From positions 89,560,740 through 89,624,739 of the forward strand of contig NC_089491.1 in the NCBI RefSeq assembly GCF_036850765.1: a stretch of DNA of 64,000 bases, given 5' to 3'. Made by a program: the position numbers and the translations under genes. Positions 22,681 to 34,949 of this stretch are shown here, piece by piece; position 1 is the first letter of the stretch, and each line of letters opens with the position of its first letter. The DNA comes from Saccopteryx bilineata (lineage: Eukaryota; Chordata; Mammalia; Chiroptera; Emballonuridae). The notes beneath the pieces were generated by a model. The model searched no databases. It was not told the origin of the DNA and saw nothing but the letters and a program-made list of their open reading frames with translations.

Positions 22681-23008
22681 CTTTACCACGTCATGTAAGC
22701 CTCTGGTCACCTCCACTGAAAAGCTTCTTTTGCCATTTTAAACAAAGCACATCCCACCTAACCCAGTCCCTGCTAATAGTCCTGCTTTAATGTTCTTCAT
22801 AGCTCCATCTAATTTTACTGTGTATTTTTATTTTATATTTGTCTTGTCTTCCCCTTGAGAAGATAAACTATACAGAGATAAAAAAATAATTGTTTTCTTT
22901 ATTGTTAAACTCCATCACCAGTAACAAACCTAGTTATGTGCAGGTACCCAACAATCTGTGAATAAGTTAATTTAGTAAAACAAACAAACAAAACCCCCCA
23001 TAATTTTA
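22681..23008. other. Unique sequence, nothing recognised
   Basis: AT-rich sequence with (CAAA)-like runs near 22978. No gene or repeat could be assigned. Confidence 0.4.
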
Positions 23009-23160
23009 GCCCTGGCCATATAGCTTGGTTGGTTAGAGCATCATTCTGAAGCACTTAGTTGCTGGTTCAATCCTCAGACAGGGCACATACAGGAACAGAT
23101 AGATCTATGTTCTTTTCTCTCTCTCTCTCTAATATCTATAAAATAAACATAAAAAAATAA
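23009..23160 (+). mobile_element. Short tRNA SINE
   Basis: Head gccctggccatatagcttgg, B box ggttcaatcctc, then cagggcacatacaggaacag, a CT run and an A-rich tail. Same subfamily as the 5004 copy. Confidence 0.82.
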
Positions 23161-24160
23161 ATTCACCCAGATCCTCCTTCAGATCCAAAAAGATATGATA
23201 TAACTTAGTATGACCGTCTTGAGAAGGTACTTCAAACATCGATGAAATACAACTTTTGAAAAAATATAGGCCAGAAATGAATAGAGAACCCAAGGCCAAA
23301 GCCAAACCATGAGAGAAGTAGGCATGAGCTGGGGGGTTGAATCTGGACACAGCTACCCCAGGGCATAGGTCTGGAGTTCTAATGACCAGGTAGGATAAGG
23401 TGATGTGGCTCTCAGTCCATGCAAGGTAGGAGAATGGAACTGACATAATTTCATACAGTTAGAGTTCTTGAAAACCTCCTTCTACATGAAAATGGGATTA
23501 GAAAACTATCACTGTTCCCTAGTAGCTCTGGGAAGAGGCAAGTAGGTCTGTAGTCTGCCCCAATCCCAGGGTGAAGAAAATAAAACACCAAACCCGTGCC
23601 TTGCACAAGTATGCTGCCCAAATTTACATTGTTTAAATTATGCAAGAATCCTGAGCTGATAAGTCACTATAAACAGGTTTTTAGGACCACAGTAACCTCT
23701 GTAGAAGAAAACTCAAATTGCTCTTTAAAAATATTTTTATAACTCAGGACTCAAAGAACCCCTCAGAATAAATAAATCCTGTTGAACAAACCAGACAAAG
23801 AACCAACCAATCAGAGGGAGAAGTCATATATACAACACAGAATTAACATACCAAAAACTAAAGTTAGTAAACTCATCTGATGAATCTAAAAAATAATTAT
23901 GTTTAAAAGTATTTTAAAAATGAAATAGTTGATTTCTATACAAAAAGAAAGGTCAGATTTTAAAAAGTAAATAAAATACTAAAAATTAAAAATACAATGT
24001 TAAGTTACATATTAGATACAGCTAAAAAGAGAATTAGGATCATGAAAAATGGGTCTGGAGAAATTACTCATAGTGTAGCAGAAAGAGAAAACAAGAGATC
24101 GAAAATGTGAGAGGTTATAAGAAATAGAGAATAGATTTTTTTTAAAAAATGTATATTTGA

Positions 24161-24500
24161 GCCTGACCAGGCGGTGGCGCAGTGGATAGAGCATCGGACT
24201 GGGATGTGGAGGACCCAGGTTCGGGACCCTGAGGTCGCCAGCTTGAGCATGGGCTCATCTGGTTTGAGCAAAGCTCACCAGCCTGGACCCAAGGTTGCTG
24301 GCTCAAGTAAGCGATTACTTGGTGTTGTAGCCCCATGGTCAAAGGCACATATGAGAAAGCAATCAATGAACAATTAAGGTGTCTCAAGGAAAAACTAATG
24401 ATTGATGCTTCTCATCTCTCTCCATTCCTGTCTGTCTGTCCCTATCTATCCCTCTCTCTGACTCTCTCTCTGTCTCTGAAAAAATAAAATAAAATTGAAA
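24161..24500 (+). mobile_element. tRNA SINE, gcctgacc family
   Basis: Complete copy beginning gcctgaccaggcggtggcgc with B box ggttcgggaccc. It ends after the Pyr-rich segment and an A-rich tail. It is flanked by the duplication aaaaatgtatatttga (24145-24160 and 24500-24515). Confidence 0.93.
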
Positions 24501-24771
24501 AAAAATGTATATTTGATTGAAGTTCCAGGAGAAACGAGCAGAAGATTATGAAAGAAGCAATACTGAAATGATAATGGCAGAATTAAAGTAATACTTTGTT
24601 TTCTGCATTTGAAATATCACAAGCCCTAAGCAGGATTCAAAAGAAAAACAAGAAAAAAACAAAAAAGCCTGACTAGGTTCTTTTTAGTTACAGACTGCAT
24701 ACTAACATTGCCTGTACTATAGACTTATCTTATTCTTGTGATAAAATAATGTACATAAAAGAGGATTTTGA

Positions 24772-25031
24772 GCCTGACCAGTAGAAGCACAGTGGATAGA
24801 GCATTGACCTGGGATGCTGAGGACTGAGGTTGGAAACCCGAAGGTTGCTGGGTTGAATGCAGGGGCATCTGCTTGAACATGGACTCACCAGCTTGAGTGG
24901 GAGATCATAGACATGACCCATGGTCACTGGCTTGACCTCAAAGGTTGCTGGCTTAAAGCCCAAGGTCAATGAACAACTAGGATGCCACAACAAAGAATTG
25001 ATGCTTCTCATCTTTCTCCCTTCCTGTCTGT

Positions 25032-25067
<36 letters not shown>

Positions 25068-25080
25068 TTTGCTAAAAAAG
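24772..25080 (+). mobile_element. Diverged tRNA SINE, gcctgacc family
   Basis: Starts gcctgaccagtagaagcacagtg and keeps the A box (gtggatagagcattgacc) but has a mutated B box (aggttggaaaccc). It ends in a (CT)n run and an A-rich tail. Older than its neighbour at 24161. Confidence 0.85.
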
Positions 25081-25579
25081 AAAAGAAAGAAACACAAAGA
25101 CACACATATGTGCATGCACGTACACAAGCAACACACATACCTGGACTCACTGGAATAAATTGAAGAACCAAAGAGAAACTCATGGAAGAACCAGAGAGAA
25201 AAAGGGCACCAACTTAATAGTGGTAATCAGATTAGCAGCAGACTTTCCATCAGTAACACAGACCCTAGAACAGGCATGGCCAACATACGGCCCGTGGGCT
25301 GGATCCCGCCTGCATAATGAGTTTATGCAGCCCGCGATTAAATTTTTAAAATTCTCCGCACGATGCACTGTGGAAAAAAATAAGTGGTACTTTTAAATTG
25401 TTATACATAAACTATGATATCTAACCACTGTACAATAATGAAAGTTAAAATCTCAGCTGCTCAGAAGCGGAAGCATCTTTGATTATTGGAAATTGAGATA
25501 TTTAAGAAGATAGTGATAGCGGAAAAGAATTCCACGTGTGACTAATCTAGGGTTAACTTCCAATAACTGGTCGAATGGA

Positions 25580-25989
25580 TTCGTGATACTTTTTTTTTTT
25601 TTTTTTGTATTTTTCTGAAGCTGGAAATGGGGAGAGACAGTCAGACAGACTCCCGCATGCGCCCGACTGGGATCCACCCGGCATGCCCACCAGGGGCGAG
25701 GCTCTGCCCACCAGGGGGCGATGCTCTGCCCCTCCGGGGCATCGCTCTGCCGCGACCAGAGCCACTCTAGCGCCTGGGGCAGAGGCCAAGGAGCCATCCC
25801 CAGCGCCCGGGCCATCTTTGCTCCAATGGAGCCTTGGCTGTGGGAGGGGAAGAGAGAGACAGAGAGGAAGGAGGGGGTGGGGGTGGAGAAGCAAATGGGC
25901 GCTTCTCCTATGTGCCCTGGCCGGGAATCGAACCCGGGTCCCCCGCACGCCAGGCCGACGCTCTACCGCTGAGCCAACCGGCCAGGGCT
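25580..25989 (-). mobile_element. Rhin-1-like SINE inside the hAT element
   Basis: Well-preserved reverse-strand copy running from the poly(T)/gtatttttctgaagc end to ggccagggct. It carries the B-box complement gggaatcgaacccggg. The surrounding (g/t)cgtgatacttttt and cgcgatacttttttt sequences form the target duplication. It is little diverged from the 62710 copy, so it is relatively young. Confidence 0.93.
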
Positions 25990-26072
25990 CGCGATACTTT
26001 TTTATTTTTTAAAAAAATTCCATTGTAAAGATTTACAACCTTTTTACTCGTCTGTGCAATTTTTATAAGCAA

Positions 26073-26309
26073 TTGAATAATGGAAATTATGGAAATTTAA
26101 AAAAACTTGCCAAGGAATATTTAGTAATCTTCAGCTCAATTTATATTTGTGAACAAACTCTTTCTCTAATGAATCTAAATATAAGTACAACAAGATCAAG
26201 ATTGAATGATTTACATTTGGAGGCTGTGTTAAGAATAGCTACTACAAGTATAGATCCAGATATTAAAAAAATAATAGGCGATGTAAAGGGCCTCAACACA
26301 TCACATTAG
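26073..26309 (+). pseudogene. hAT transposase C-terminal (dimerisation) fragment
   Basis: A 78-codon open frame with LAKEYLVIFSSIYICEQTLS, followed by MNLNISTTRSRLNDLHLE and AVLRIATTSI. This matches the hAT C-terminal dimerisation region as found in Charlie-like transposases and in the domesticated GTF2IRD2/ZBED-type proteins (recognised by eye). The catalytic core, DNA-binding zinc finger and insertion domain are absent. The fragment begins just after the deletion/SINE region and ends with a stop before the 3' terminal repeat. It has no transposase activity by itself. Confidence 0.8.
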
Positions 26310-27006
26310 TTTTTTTCTTAATTTGTTGTACTAAATTACTTACATTTATTCATAAACAAATTACATAATAAAATTTTGTTTACTTAAATGAATCGTTTTG
26401 GTATTTAACATTTTTTAATTTTAATATTTCATCTGGCCCGTGAAAAAAAAACTTTTCTTTCTAATCTGGCTCGGGGCAAAAACTGTTGGCCATGCCTGAC
26501 CTAGAAGATAATGGAATAACATATTCAAAGTGGTAAAAGAAAATAACTATGAAACTATTATTCTATACTTAACTAAATTACTACTCAAAAATAAATGTGA
26601 AATAAAGACATATTCATACAAAAAAAGGCAATATCCAATTCACACTAACATTTCATTTGAAGTAAACTAAATAAAGAAAAAGTAAAATAAACAATGATGA
26701 GCAAAGAAGATAATACGTATGGTAGTCAATTTATAAACACACCCACTGTTTAAAAATATTTCAGATTAATGGGGGGAGGAATTATAAACAACCTGGAGAT
26801 AAAATATTACATAGTAATTATACATTAAGGGCAGTTACATTAAAATATTCTCAAGGCCATGTGTTACTTGGTAGGAAAAAAGCAATTTTAATTTTTTTTT
26901 TAAATGTAAAGCTAAGCATGCAGATTGTATGTTAGGGAAAATAAGGAAGTGATGGAATGTATAATTTCCAAAGTAGTAGTAGAAGTGGGAAGGGAAAACA
27001 GGATAT

Positions 27007-27372
27007 TTTTTTTGTGTGTGTATTTTTCTGAAGTGAGAAGCGGAGAGGCAGAGACAGACTCCCGCATGCACATGACCGGGACCCACCCAACAAACCCACT
27101 AGGGGGCGATGCTCTGCACATCTGGGGGCATTGCTCCTTTGCAACTGGAACCATTCAGCACCTGAGGCAGAGGCCATGGAGCCATCCTCAGAGCCCTGGC
27201 TAACTTTGCCTCAATGGAGCCTTGACTGCGGGAGGAGAAGAGAGAGATAGAAAGGAGAGGGGGAAGGTGAAGAAAAGATGAGCGCTTCTCCTGTGTGCCC
27301 TGGCTAGAAATCAAATCTAGGACTTCCAGATGCCAGGCTGATGTTCTACTGCTGAGCCAACCAGCCAGGGCC
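27007..27372 (-). mobile_element. Rhin-1-like SINE, diverged
   Basis: Reverse-strand copy from the T/GT-rich end (gtatttttctgaagtg) to ccaaccagccagggc. Its B-box complement is mutated (agaaatcaaatctagg). Flanks caggatatttt/caggacatttt give the duplication. Older than the 25580 copy. Confidence 0.88.
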
Positions 27373-28039
27373 CAGGACATTTTTATGAGACACATGCAAA
27401 CAAAAACCCAGAAAGAACTTGCCGGCAACAGATCCACACTGAAGGAAATACTAAACAATGTGGTTCCAGCAGAAGGAAATCGATCACAGATGTAAGACAT
27501 ATAGGAGGAGATATAAGAAGGAAGACTATAAGCAGACATAAAATTCTGACATATAAGTAAGGAGTAAGAGGACAGAAAGTGGTAAATTAATACAAGCATT
27601 GATGCTATAAAAAAGTAAAAGGAACAATGCCTTGTGGGATTTTAAAAGAAAAAATGCATATACATAGTATTAAAGCATACAAAAGACTAACATAGGGATT
27701 GGAGGAACACAAGTGGGAAGGGTGTTGTTCAGAGGGAGGTAAAGCTATTGATCACCGTAGAATTGAGCAAGTTAATAATACATACTGTAATTACTAGGTT
27801 AACCACTAAAGAATAAAAACAGATGGTGTAAGTTTTGGAGTGATACACAAGAAAAAGGGGAGGGAGACAGAAAATCAATCAATTTAAGAGAAAACAAGAA
27901 AGGAGAGAAGAAACAGAAAAACCGTGGGACAAATAGAAAGCACAATGGCAGACATAAATTAAAATACATCAGTAATGATAACATGTAGATTTGCCAAATG
28001 TTCCAGCTAAAAGATGGCAACAGACTCAAATGCCTGCTG

Positions 28040-29370
28040 GGCAGGCCAAGTCACAGAGAGTAAAGAGCAGGTCCAGGAAACAACAGTTCAAATGAATGTG
28101 CACTGATGTGTCCTCGGGTCAGGGAGACAAGAGCATATAGTGGAATGTGGGCAAAGCTCTTGAGCGTATCTGTCTGAAGAAAGTAGCTCTCACATACTGC
28201 TGCTGCCGTTTGGAATACAAACCCAGTGTCAGGTAGGTCAACGGAGACGGAAACTCAGTGTTTGGTGGGAACCTGATTTTTAAACATAGGCTACCACTCT
28301 TTTAAAGAATGAACACTAAAAAAAGAAAAAATGGAAAAGAAAATGCTATCAATCCCATAAATAGGAGGGGAACAGCTAAAACAAATATGCAAAGAGCATG
28401 GTAAATAAAATGCAAAAAAACAAAAACAGAAAATGAAAGACAAACGGATAACCCTTGCAAACCTTTGCAACAGGGATGGAAGCGATGGCTTATACTAAAA
28501 CACCACTGAGATCCACACCCTATAATTTCCACTCTGTTCAACCTTATCATTTGGCTGAAGAGGTCTAACATTAAAGGATGGGAAAAACACTGAATAATCC
28601 AGACAGAAAAGTACATGGAGCACCAGTGGTCAGTCGGAACTCCAAATAATGTCCGGATGTTTGTTCCATCAGTTCTGCGTGCACCAAGGCTCCTCCGGGG
28701 CTTACTGGACACTGGGGTTTATCTAGCTGTTAATAAAATAGTGATGTTCAAATTGCCTAAAAGGATAGAAAGGAGGAGATGAAAAAAGAATCAATTATGT
28801 TCACCTTCTGTTCATCTGAGTCTGTTATTTGAATCAATCCTGGGATTCAGTTCTTCCCCACAGCCCGTGAGGTAATGTCCCACATTTTCAGTGCAGCTTC
28901 CAGGGTCTTCCAGACCCGGCTCAGCCCAGTCCTGCCAGGGTGCAGGAGACACCTTTGCCAGGCTCATGCCTCTGCCAGGATGTCCTCGTGAACCCCTCTG
29001 CACTTGAAACAAAACCCACTCCCCAGTGAAGTGTTTTCTAAAGGTTGCTTAAGGTTCCTGGTGAAATCCCTGTATGAATAATGCACCAGATGGCAATATT
29101 TAAGCTTATCTGGGCTCTGCAAAAATATGTGTAATGAGACAAAGGAAATTGTGTTTATCATAATTCCAGTAGGCACAAGGGGTCAATGGGTTGCCTGAAT
29201 GGGTCCTGCTCCTGGCAAGAAATGCAGCCTTGGGGAGAACAAACTCTTTCCTAGATGGATCGACCTCCTGTTGAAGCTGTCTCATTCACTGTAGCATAGC
29301 TACAGTGCCTATGGTCTAATCTCTTCATGGGTGTACCCAAATATTTGAAGGCTTAGTAGAGATTATTGTC
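28040..29370. other. Unique sequence, nothing recognised
   Basis: No gene or clear repeat. Short frames here (for example 28302-28712 minus) contain no recognisable domain. Confidence 0.4.
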
Positions 29371-29575
29371 ACACTGGCTGGGTAGCTCAGTTGGCTAGTG
29401 TCATCCCGATACACCAAAGTTGTGTTCAATCCTTCGTCAGGGCACATATGAGATTCAATCAATGAAAGCATAAATAAGTGAAACAACAAACTGAAGATTC
29501 TTTGTCTTTCTTCTTCTCTCTCTCTCTCTTCCTCTCTCTAAAATCAATAAAAAAAAAGAGAAACAGAAAACAAAG
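29371..29575 (+). mobile_element. Short tRNA SINE
   Basis: Head cactggctgggtagctcag, 'gtcatcccgatacaccaaag', a B box-like gtgttcaatcc, a CT-rich part and an A-rich end. Closely related to the copy at 59814. Confidence 0.85.
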
Positions 29576-29715
29576 ATAAAAACCTAAAAAATAACAACTG
29601 TTGAAGTAAATGTCTACAAATGCATGATGTTTACTTCTGTAATTGTTAAATATAATATGCAAAGATATTTTATTTTATATGAAAAAAATTGGTAGGTTAT
29701 ATTTTCTCAGTTTTT

Positions 29716-30088
29716 TTTTTTTTTTTTGTATTTTTCTGAAGTTGGAAACGGGGAGGCAGTCAGACAGACTCCCGCATGCGCCTGACCGGGATCCACCCGG
29801 CACGCCCACCAGGGGGCGATGCTCTGCCCATCTAGGTCATCGCTCTGTCGCAACCAGAGCCATTCTAGCACCTGAGGCAGAGGCCAAGGAGCCATCCTCA
29901 GCGCCCGGGCCAACTTTGCTCCAATGGAGCCTTGGCTGCAGGAGGGGAAGAGAGAGACAGAGAGGAAAGAGAGGGGGAGGGGTGGAGAAGCAGATGGGTG
30001 CTTCTCCTGTGTGCCCTGGCCGGGGATCGAACCCAGGACTCCTGCACGCCAGGCCGATGATCTACCACTGAGCCAACCGGCCAGGGCC
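29716..30088 (-). mobile_element. Rhin-1-like SINE
   Basis: Complete reverse-strand copy from poly(T)gtatttttctgaag to caaccggccagggcc. It is flanked by the duplication tattttctcag followed by T's (29700 onward and 30089 onward). Little diverged. Confidence 0.94.
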
Positions 30089-30109
30089 TATTTTCTCAGT
30101 TTTTAAGAA

Positions 30110-31560
30110 CATGCAACTGTAAAACTCGTGAGAAATCAGAGCCAACCAAAACTGAATGAGTTACTTATAGTCAACTTCAAAAGCCAAATTATAAAAGTAC
30201 TTTTCATTTCTTGCAGCAAAAAACTTAGAGCTAAGATGGGGTGTGGGTGCACACTGGCATGTTTGGTATGTGTGTGGGCAGAAGAGGACCGAGGGCCTGA
30301 AAAAGTCATAAAGACCACGTTCCGTGTGCAGCCGGAGGGCCAGGGAGAACTGGCAGACCCAAAGAGACACAGGGGGACACAGCAGAGGGTTGGTCACAGT
30401 GGAGGTGGTCCCTCCTCTCCTCCCTGACTCTCATGAAATCATTAATGAAAACAGAGACCCAGGAAAATGCTGACTTCCTCTGAATTTACTGTTGAGATGG
30501 AAGCAGGTTGAGGCTTGGAGTCTAGATGAGATCCTGAGTGGAAGAGAGGAGACTAGACTGCACAATTCAGGAGAAGGGATGGAAAAGCCAAAGGGCGAGG
30601 GGACAAAGAGCCAAAGGGGAGCCAGGGCAGGGGTGAGCGAGACAGAGAGCAAAATGGGGGTCTGACTAGGGGTGAGGGGCCATGTTGAACTCACAGTGCC
30701 AGGAACTGGAGTTCAGACCAAGTTTTATCTAAGTCTTTGAGGGGCACAGATGCCCCAAAGTGAGAATGTTAACCTGCGTTTCATAATGTATGCTCTTCTA
30801 AGAATATGCAACCTGTCACGATTGTTAGCCGGGCTACAAAAGAGAAGTGGTCAGGGTCCTTCATAAGGGCTCCGCTCAGAGACTCTCGTTCATTAGGAGA
30901 GATGGCGGTGGGGAGGGTTAGTCAAGTGCTGCACAGAAGACTTTTTGATCCAACCAGGGCTCCCAGGGTTGTCACAGCAGGTTGCTGCTTCCCAGGTGGA
31001 GCTGAGAAGGTATATCTGTACCTCCAGTTACAATGAACCAATATTAAAAACAAAATGAAACAAAACAAAACTTCGGGTGGAGCAGGAAACCATAGGAAGT
31101 GCACATTTCTCACTGAGCAGAGCTTGTGGGTGGGAAGCAGTTAGCGGAGAGAAGAGTAAGTTCATTATTTTGAGCTTGTTTCTACTTTAAATACAAAGCA
31201 TAAAGAATTTGAAAAATATTTGCTGTTAGCTTCAACTCTGGAGTCACACTAACCCATCTTCATAAAAGGCCCACTATAAAGGCTCCACGGGCAGCAGTGA
31301 ACCACCCTGGAAAATTGGCCTTGCCACTGTGTTTATACAGACCAACCATTCAAGATTTAGACCAGTACTATCTATTGCCAGGTGGACAGTTTCAGCGGAT
31401 GTGTCATTATGCCAGTCCACATATTGATAAAATATTAATAACAATAAGAGTCATAGCAAATACTTCTATAGATCTCTCATGACTATTGGCTACTGGTAGC
31501 TATATAAGAACACACTAGCTAGCTGAGCTGATATTTAAGCCTCTTGACAATAAAAGGGTC
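30110..31560. other. Unique sequence, no gene recognised
   Basis: No repeats identified with confidence. The short frames at 30128-30427 and 30806-31036 show no family features. Confidence 0.4.
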
Positions 31561-31569
31561 AAACCTTTA

Positions 31570-31690
31570 TTTAATATGTCCAATCAATATTTCTTGAGCA
31601 CCTGCTATGTCAGGCTGCCTTTGCTGTGGGTGAACAAAACAGATGTCATTTTTATGTTAATGGAGCTTAGAGTGTGGTGGGGGAGAAGCC

Positions 31691-31724
<34 letters not shown>

Positions 31725-31760
31725 CTATACAGTAATGAATTGTGCACTGTGCTAAGAATA
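31570..31760 (+). repeat. L2 3' end with (CA)n
   Basis: 'caatatttcttgagcacctgctatgtcaggc' and 'gtgaacaaaacagatgtc' match the L2 3' region, followed by 'ggagcttagagtg'. A (CA)n run sits inside it at 31694-31722. Confidence 0.65.
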
Positions 31761-33480
31761 GAATGAGCAGAGCTACAAGAGAGGACAAAAGGGCAAGGGC
31801 TAGTATAGACAGACAGTGGCCCAGGAATGCATTTGAGGAAGACACCTGTGCACAGAGACCACTGGGATCTAAGATAGCTTGTCAGAGTGGGAGAAGTCTC
31901 CAATGCAACAAGACTGGCGAGTGAGAAAGCCCACGCTGGGCCTACTGAGTGCTTCAGTGACCCCTTTCAACACTGCAGACATTTGCATTTTCTAGGTCTC
32001 GCCCGCATCATCGCTCTAGCTCTTTCAGATCCTTATTTACAGGTCTTAAGAAGTATGCCATATTTATCCACAAAGTACCTGCTGGTCCCAGCCTCATACC
32101 TGCCCTCCAAGACTCTGCTCTGTACTGCCCTGGGGCTGGAAGTCTGCAAACAATTTTCTCACGCTTCCTTACCAACAGGTTTCCTATTACGTTGTAGTCG
32201 TGGGAGGCAGAGGAGGGAGAGCATCGGAAAGAATAAGCACAAGGCTTCCTGCAGCTAGCAATTCCAGTGCAGCAGCTGTTGGAATGGCAGCAAGAGTGGG
32301 TGATTCAGAACTTTTACCAAACCACCTAACTCAGTCAGCATTGCGCCCAGCAGATATCATGGTGAACTGCAAACACAGTTTTTTACACAGAGTTTCAAGA
32401 TTGGCGTCACACCTGTAGGGGGTTCACGATAAACCCAATGAGTAGCACTAACTTAATCACACCGGAGACTCCTCTGCATTCCCTGTAGACTACCACGCAC
32501 CGTGGCCATCACAGGGAGGAATGAGACTGACTTACATCATGTACATTTCAAGGCTGCCTCTGCCCACTTACCTTGACAGTCTCAGCCTGGAGAAAGAGAA
32601 GAACTGGGATAGGGTTATAACCATCCCATGGCAGGGGCTCACAATCATTCCTAGTTCTTCTGGAAGGACTGGTAACTCACTAAAAGACTGGCACAGACTA
32701 AAAAGGTGAGACATCATCTTCCATACGACAGTGTAAGGTGGGGATTCTAGATAGTTATGGTTCCTGCCCTCAATTTTGGAAAATTGGATGTTGCCACCTG
32801 ATGTTCTAGCCAGCCATTCTGAGCTTGTTTTTCAGCTTCTCTCTGCTGTTTTATACTCACATATCCCTTTGCCTTTTGTCAACAGTGTTCTCTTTTACTT
32901 CTCCTGGCCCATCCTCTTCTCTCACTTGCAGCTTTCTTCCTTTGTCATTTAAGCTTCCTCAGCTATATGCACAGACAGCCAACAGGAGCATTTTGTGTGT
33001 GGGGGGGTTCCCTCACTCTCAGGCAGCTCCGAATGCAGCAGGTGCCTCTGCAGAGGCTTCTGTTGGACCTTGGACTTATACCCAGCAGCTGGTAATCCTG
33101 GGCACTCACTCTTCAAAGCAGTACTAGGAATTTAAGTAAAAAAACAAGTGTGGTGCGGTTTCACTCTCTCCTCTTGAACTTAAGCCACTCTTGCCTTGAC
33201 ATTTTCCAAAAACACTAAGCTCATTTCTCTCGCCATGGGAAGGGAGAACAACTATCTTACTGGTGCAGAGTGTGGTTTAAATGAGAGGTCAGGCCCGGGT
33301 TTCCCTGAGCAAGAGATGAATATAAACTGTGGGTGGGAAGGTGGAGTGATGGGGGGAGGGGGAGGATTGAAGGATAGGGGTCAGAGATGCCAATAAAAGC
33401 ACATGTTTCCCTGGCTGGGAAATAGGCCCCAGAAAGGGAACTTCACACCAGATTAAAAAAAAAATCTAATTTGTTTTTGG
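31761..33480. other. Unique sequence, no gene recognised
   Basis: No recognised element. Short frames at 31887-32258 and 32825-33127 look like chance. Confidence 0.4.
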
Positions 33481-33489
33481 AACCTGAGG

Positions 33490-33760
33490 CCCATGCTTTC
33501 AGTGAGCAAACATATATGGAAGACCTACTTTGCATCAGGGGAAGTTCTAGGCCCTGGGGAGATAAAGATGACACGGTTCCTGCCCCAAAGGTGCTCATGG
33601 ATTAGTGAGTGAGGTTTAGACACACACACACATACACACACATGAAAAATATTATCTTGAGTGTTTGCAGAATTATGAGTTTGCTTAAAAAGAAAGAAGC
33701 AAGTAACAGTATTTAAAAGAGGGACTCAAGAAATGTTTCCCACAGGATATGAGATTTGAA
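33490..33760 (+). repeat. L2 3' end
   Basis: 'ggaagacctactttgcatcagg', 'tctaggccctggggagataaagatgac' and 'ggttcctgccccaaaggtgctcatgg' follow the L2 3' consensus. A short (CA)n lies near 33620. Confidence 0.65.
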
Positions 33761-34324
33761 CTTGGTCATTTAAGATGAGTACAAGTTTGTTTGGTGGCAG
33801 ACAAGAAACAGCATCTGGGGCAAAAGAAACGGTGCTTGTGAAAGTGGGCAGTGTGCAAGCACTTGATCTGCTGGGGACACTTCTGTGTCTGGGGCAGGGG
33901 GGAGAGGGGAGGAGGTCTGCAGAGGTTACCTGACTTGCCCTGAGGCCAACAAGGATATGTCTCCAAGAACCACCCAACCAGGCTTCTTCTCTACCCTCTT
34001 GCCAGTGTTCTTTCCAGTGGACCTCCATGCCTTTATTGCCAATGAACTAGAGTCATTTTCATTAAACTCCATCAGTTGCTGTGGGCACACTGGGAGCTCG
34101 AGGAGATGCCAGGTGGAAGCACAGAGACGTGAAGGAGTAGGTGGATTATAGCAACAATGACAACAACCTGAACAAAAGGTTATTTGTCAAAGCCCAGAAG
34201 AACATATCAGGTAGCCACCTTTCTTAATTTAGAAAATAAAGTATTCCAGATGTAGAGGGAGATGATACTACTAGTGCTAATAATTGTAACAAATGTGCCT
34301 AATTCTTACACATTCAAAATCCCC

Positions 34325-34640
34325 CCACCTTTTTTTTTTTTTTAGCAAGATAACGACAGGAAGGAAGAGAAATGAGAAGCATCAACTCATAGTTGTGGCA
34401 CCTTAGTTGTTCATTGATTGCTTTCACATGTGCCTTTGGGGGAGAAGAGCTCTGTCTTGAGCCAGTTACCCCTTGCTCAAGCCAGCAACCTTGGGCTCAC
34501 GCCAGCGACCATAGGATCGTGTCAATAAGCCCACACTGAAGCCCATGAGCCCATGCTAAAGCCAGCAACCTTACAGTTTCAAACCTGGGTCCTCAATATC
34601 CCAGGTTGACTCTCTATCCACTGCAACACCACTGGTCAGG
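34325..34640 (-). mobile_element. tRNA SINE, gcctgacc family
   Basis: Reverse-strand copy with poly(T), 'gcatcaactcatagttgtggc', repeated 'gccagc(a/g)acc' units, and the head complement ending accactggtcagg. It is flanked by ttcaaaatcc (34313 onward and 34641 onward). Confidence 0.88.
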
Positions 34641-34747
34641 TTCAAAATCCTCTTTTATGTACATTATTTCATCACTAGAATAAGAGAAGTGTGTAGTATG
34701 GACAACATTACTATGCAGTCCGTAACTAAAAGAACAAGATACATTAT

Positions 34748-34765
34748 TTTTTAAATTTTTTTTTA

Positions 34766-34808
<43 letters not shown>

Positions 34809-34947
34809 GAAGTTTGAGGAGGAACGCGAAGCATCAACTTGTAGTAGTTGCTTGTCGTATGTGCCTTGACTGGGTAAGTCCAGGGTTTCGAGCCTACGAC
34901 CTCAGCTTTCCAGGTCCACGCTCTATTCACTGCACAACCACAGCTCA
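34748..34947 (-). mobile_element. Short tRNA SINE with (AG)n
   Basis: Reverse-strand short SINE with (AG)n at 34768-34810, 'gcatcaacttgtagtagttgc', the B-box complement 'gggtttcgagcc' and an end near cacagctcag. Confidence 0.82.
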
Positions 34948-34949
34948 GA

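Larger units (their letters stand above)
25271..26498 (+). mobile_element. Internally deleted hAT DNA transposon
   Basis: Perfect 14-bp terminal inverted repeats: caggcatggccaac at 25271 and gttggccatgcctg ending at 26498. They are flanked by an 8-bp duplication with one mismatch (ccctagaa 25263-25270; acctagaa 26499-26506). Subterminal 'cggcccgtgggctgg' and the reverse 'ctggcccgtg' are typical of hAT elements. Between them lie a transposase C-terminal fragment (26073-26309) and a nested SINE (about 25580-25989). Without the SINE it is about 0.8 kb, far below an autonomous hAT, so it is a deletion derivative. It sits within the old L1/HAL1. Confidence 0.9.
23700..28000 (+). mobile_element. 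Degraded L1/HAL1-type element, multiply interrupted
   Basis: Plus-strand pieces show the ORF1 order of an old L1 or HAL1. Near 24050 'ggagaaattactcatagtg' and 'gcagaaagagaaaacaagag' correspond to the ORF1 coiled-coil/RRM region. 25200-25270 and 26508-26640 give the C-terminal part ('gcagcagactttccatcag', then 'aatggaataacatattcaaag'). 27410-27470 gives 'ccacactgaaggaaatac' and 'cagcagaaggaaat'. SINEs (24161, 24772, 27007) and a hAT element (25271) split it. All frames are broken. The outer limits are approximate. Confidence 0.6.

Noticed and set aside
25605..26012. 135-codon frame and its overlapping partners in the 25.6-26.0 kb region
   Set aside because: It lies wholly inside the reverse Rhin-1-like SINE. 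Similar frames recur at 29643-30106 and 62580-63224 for the same reason.
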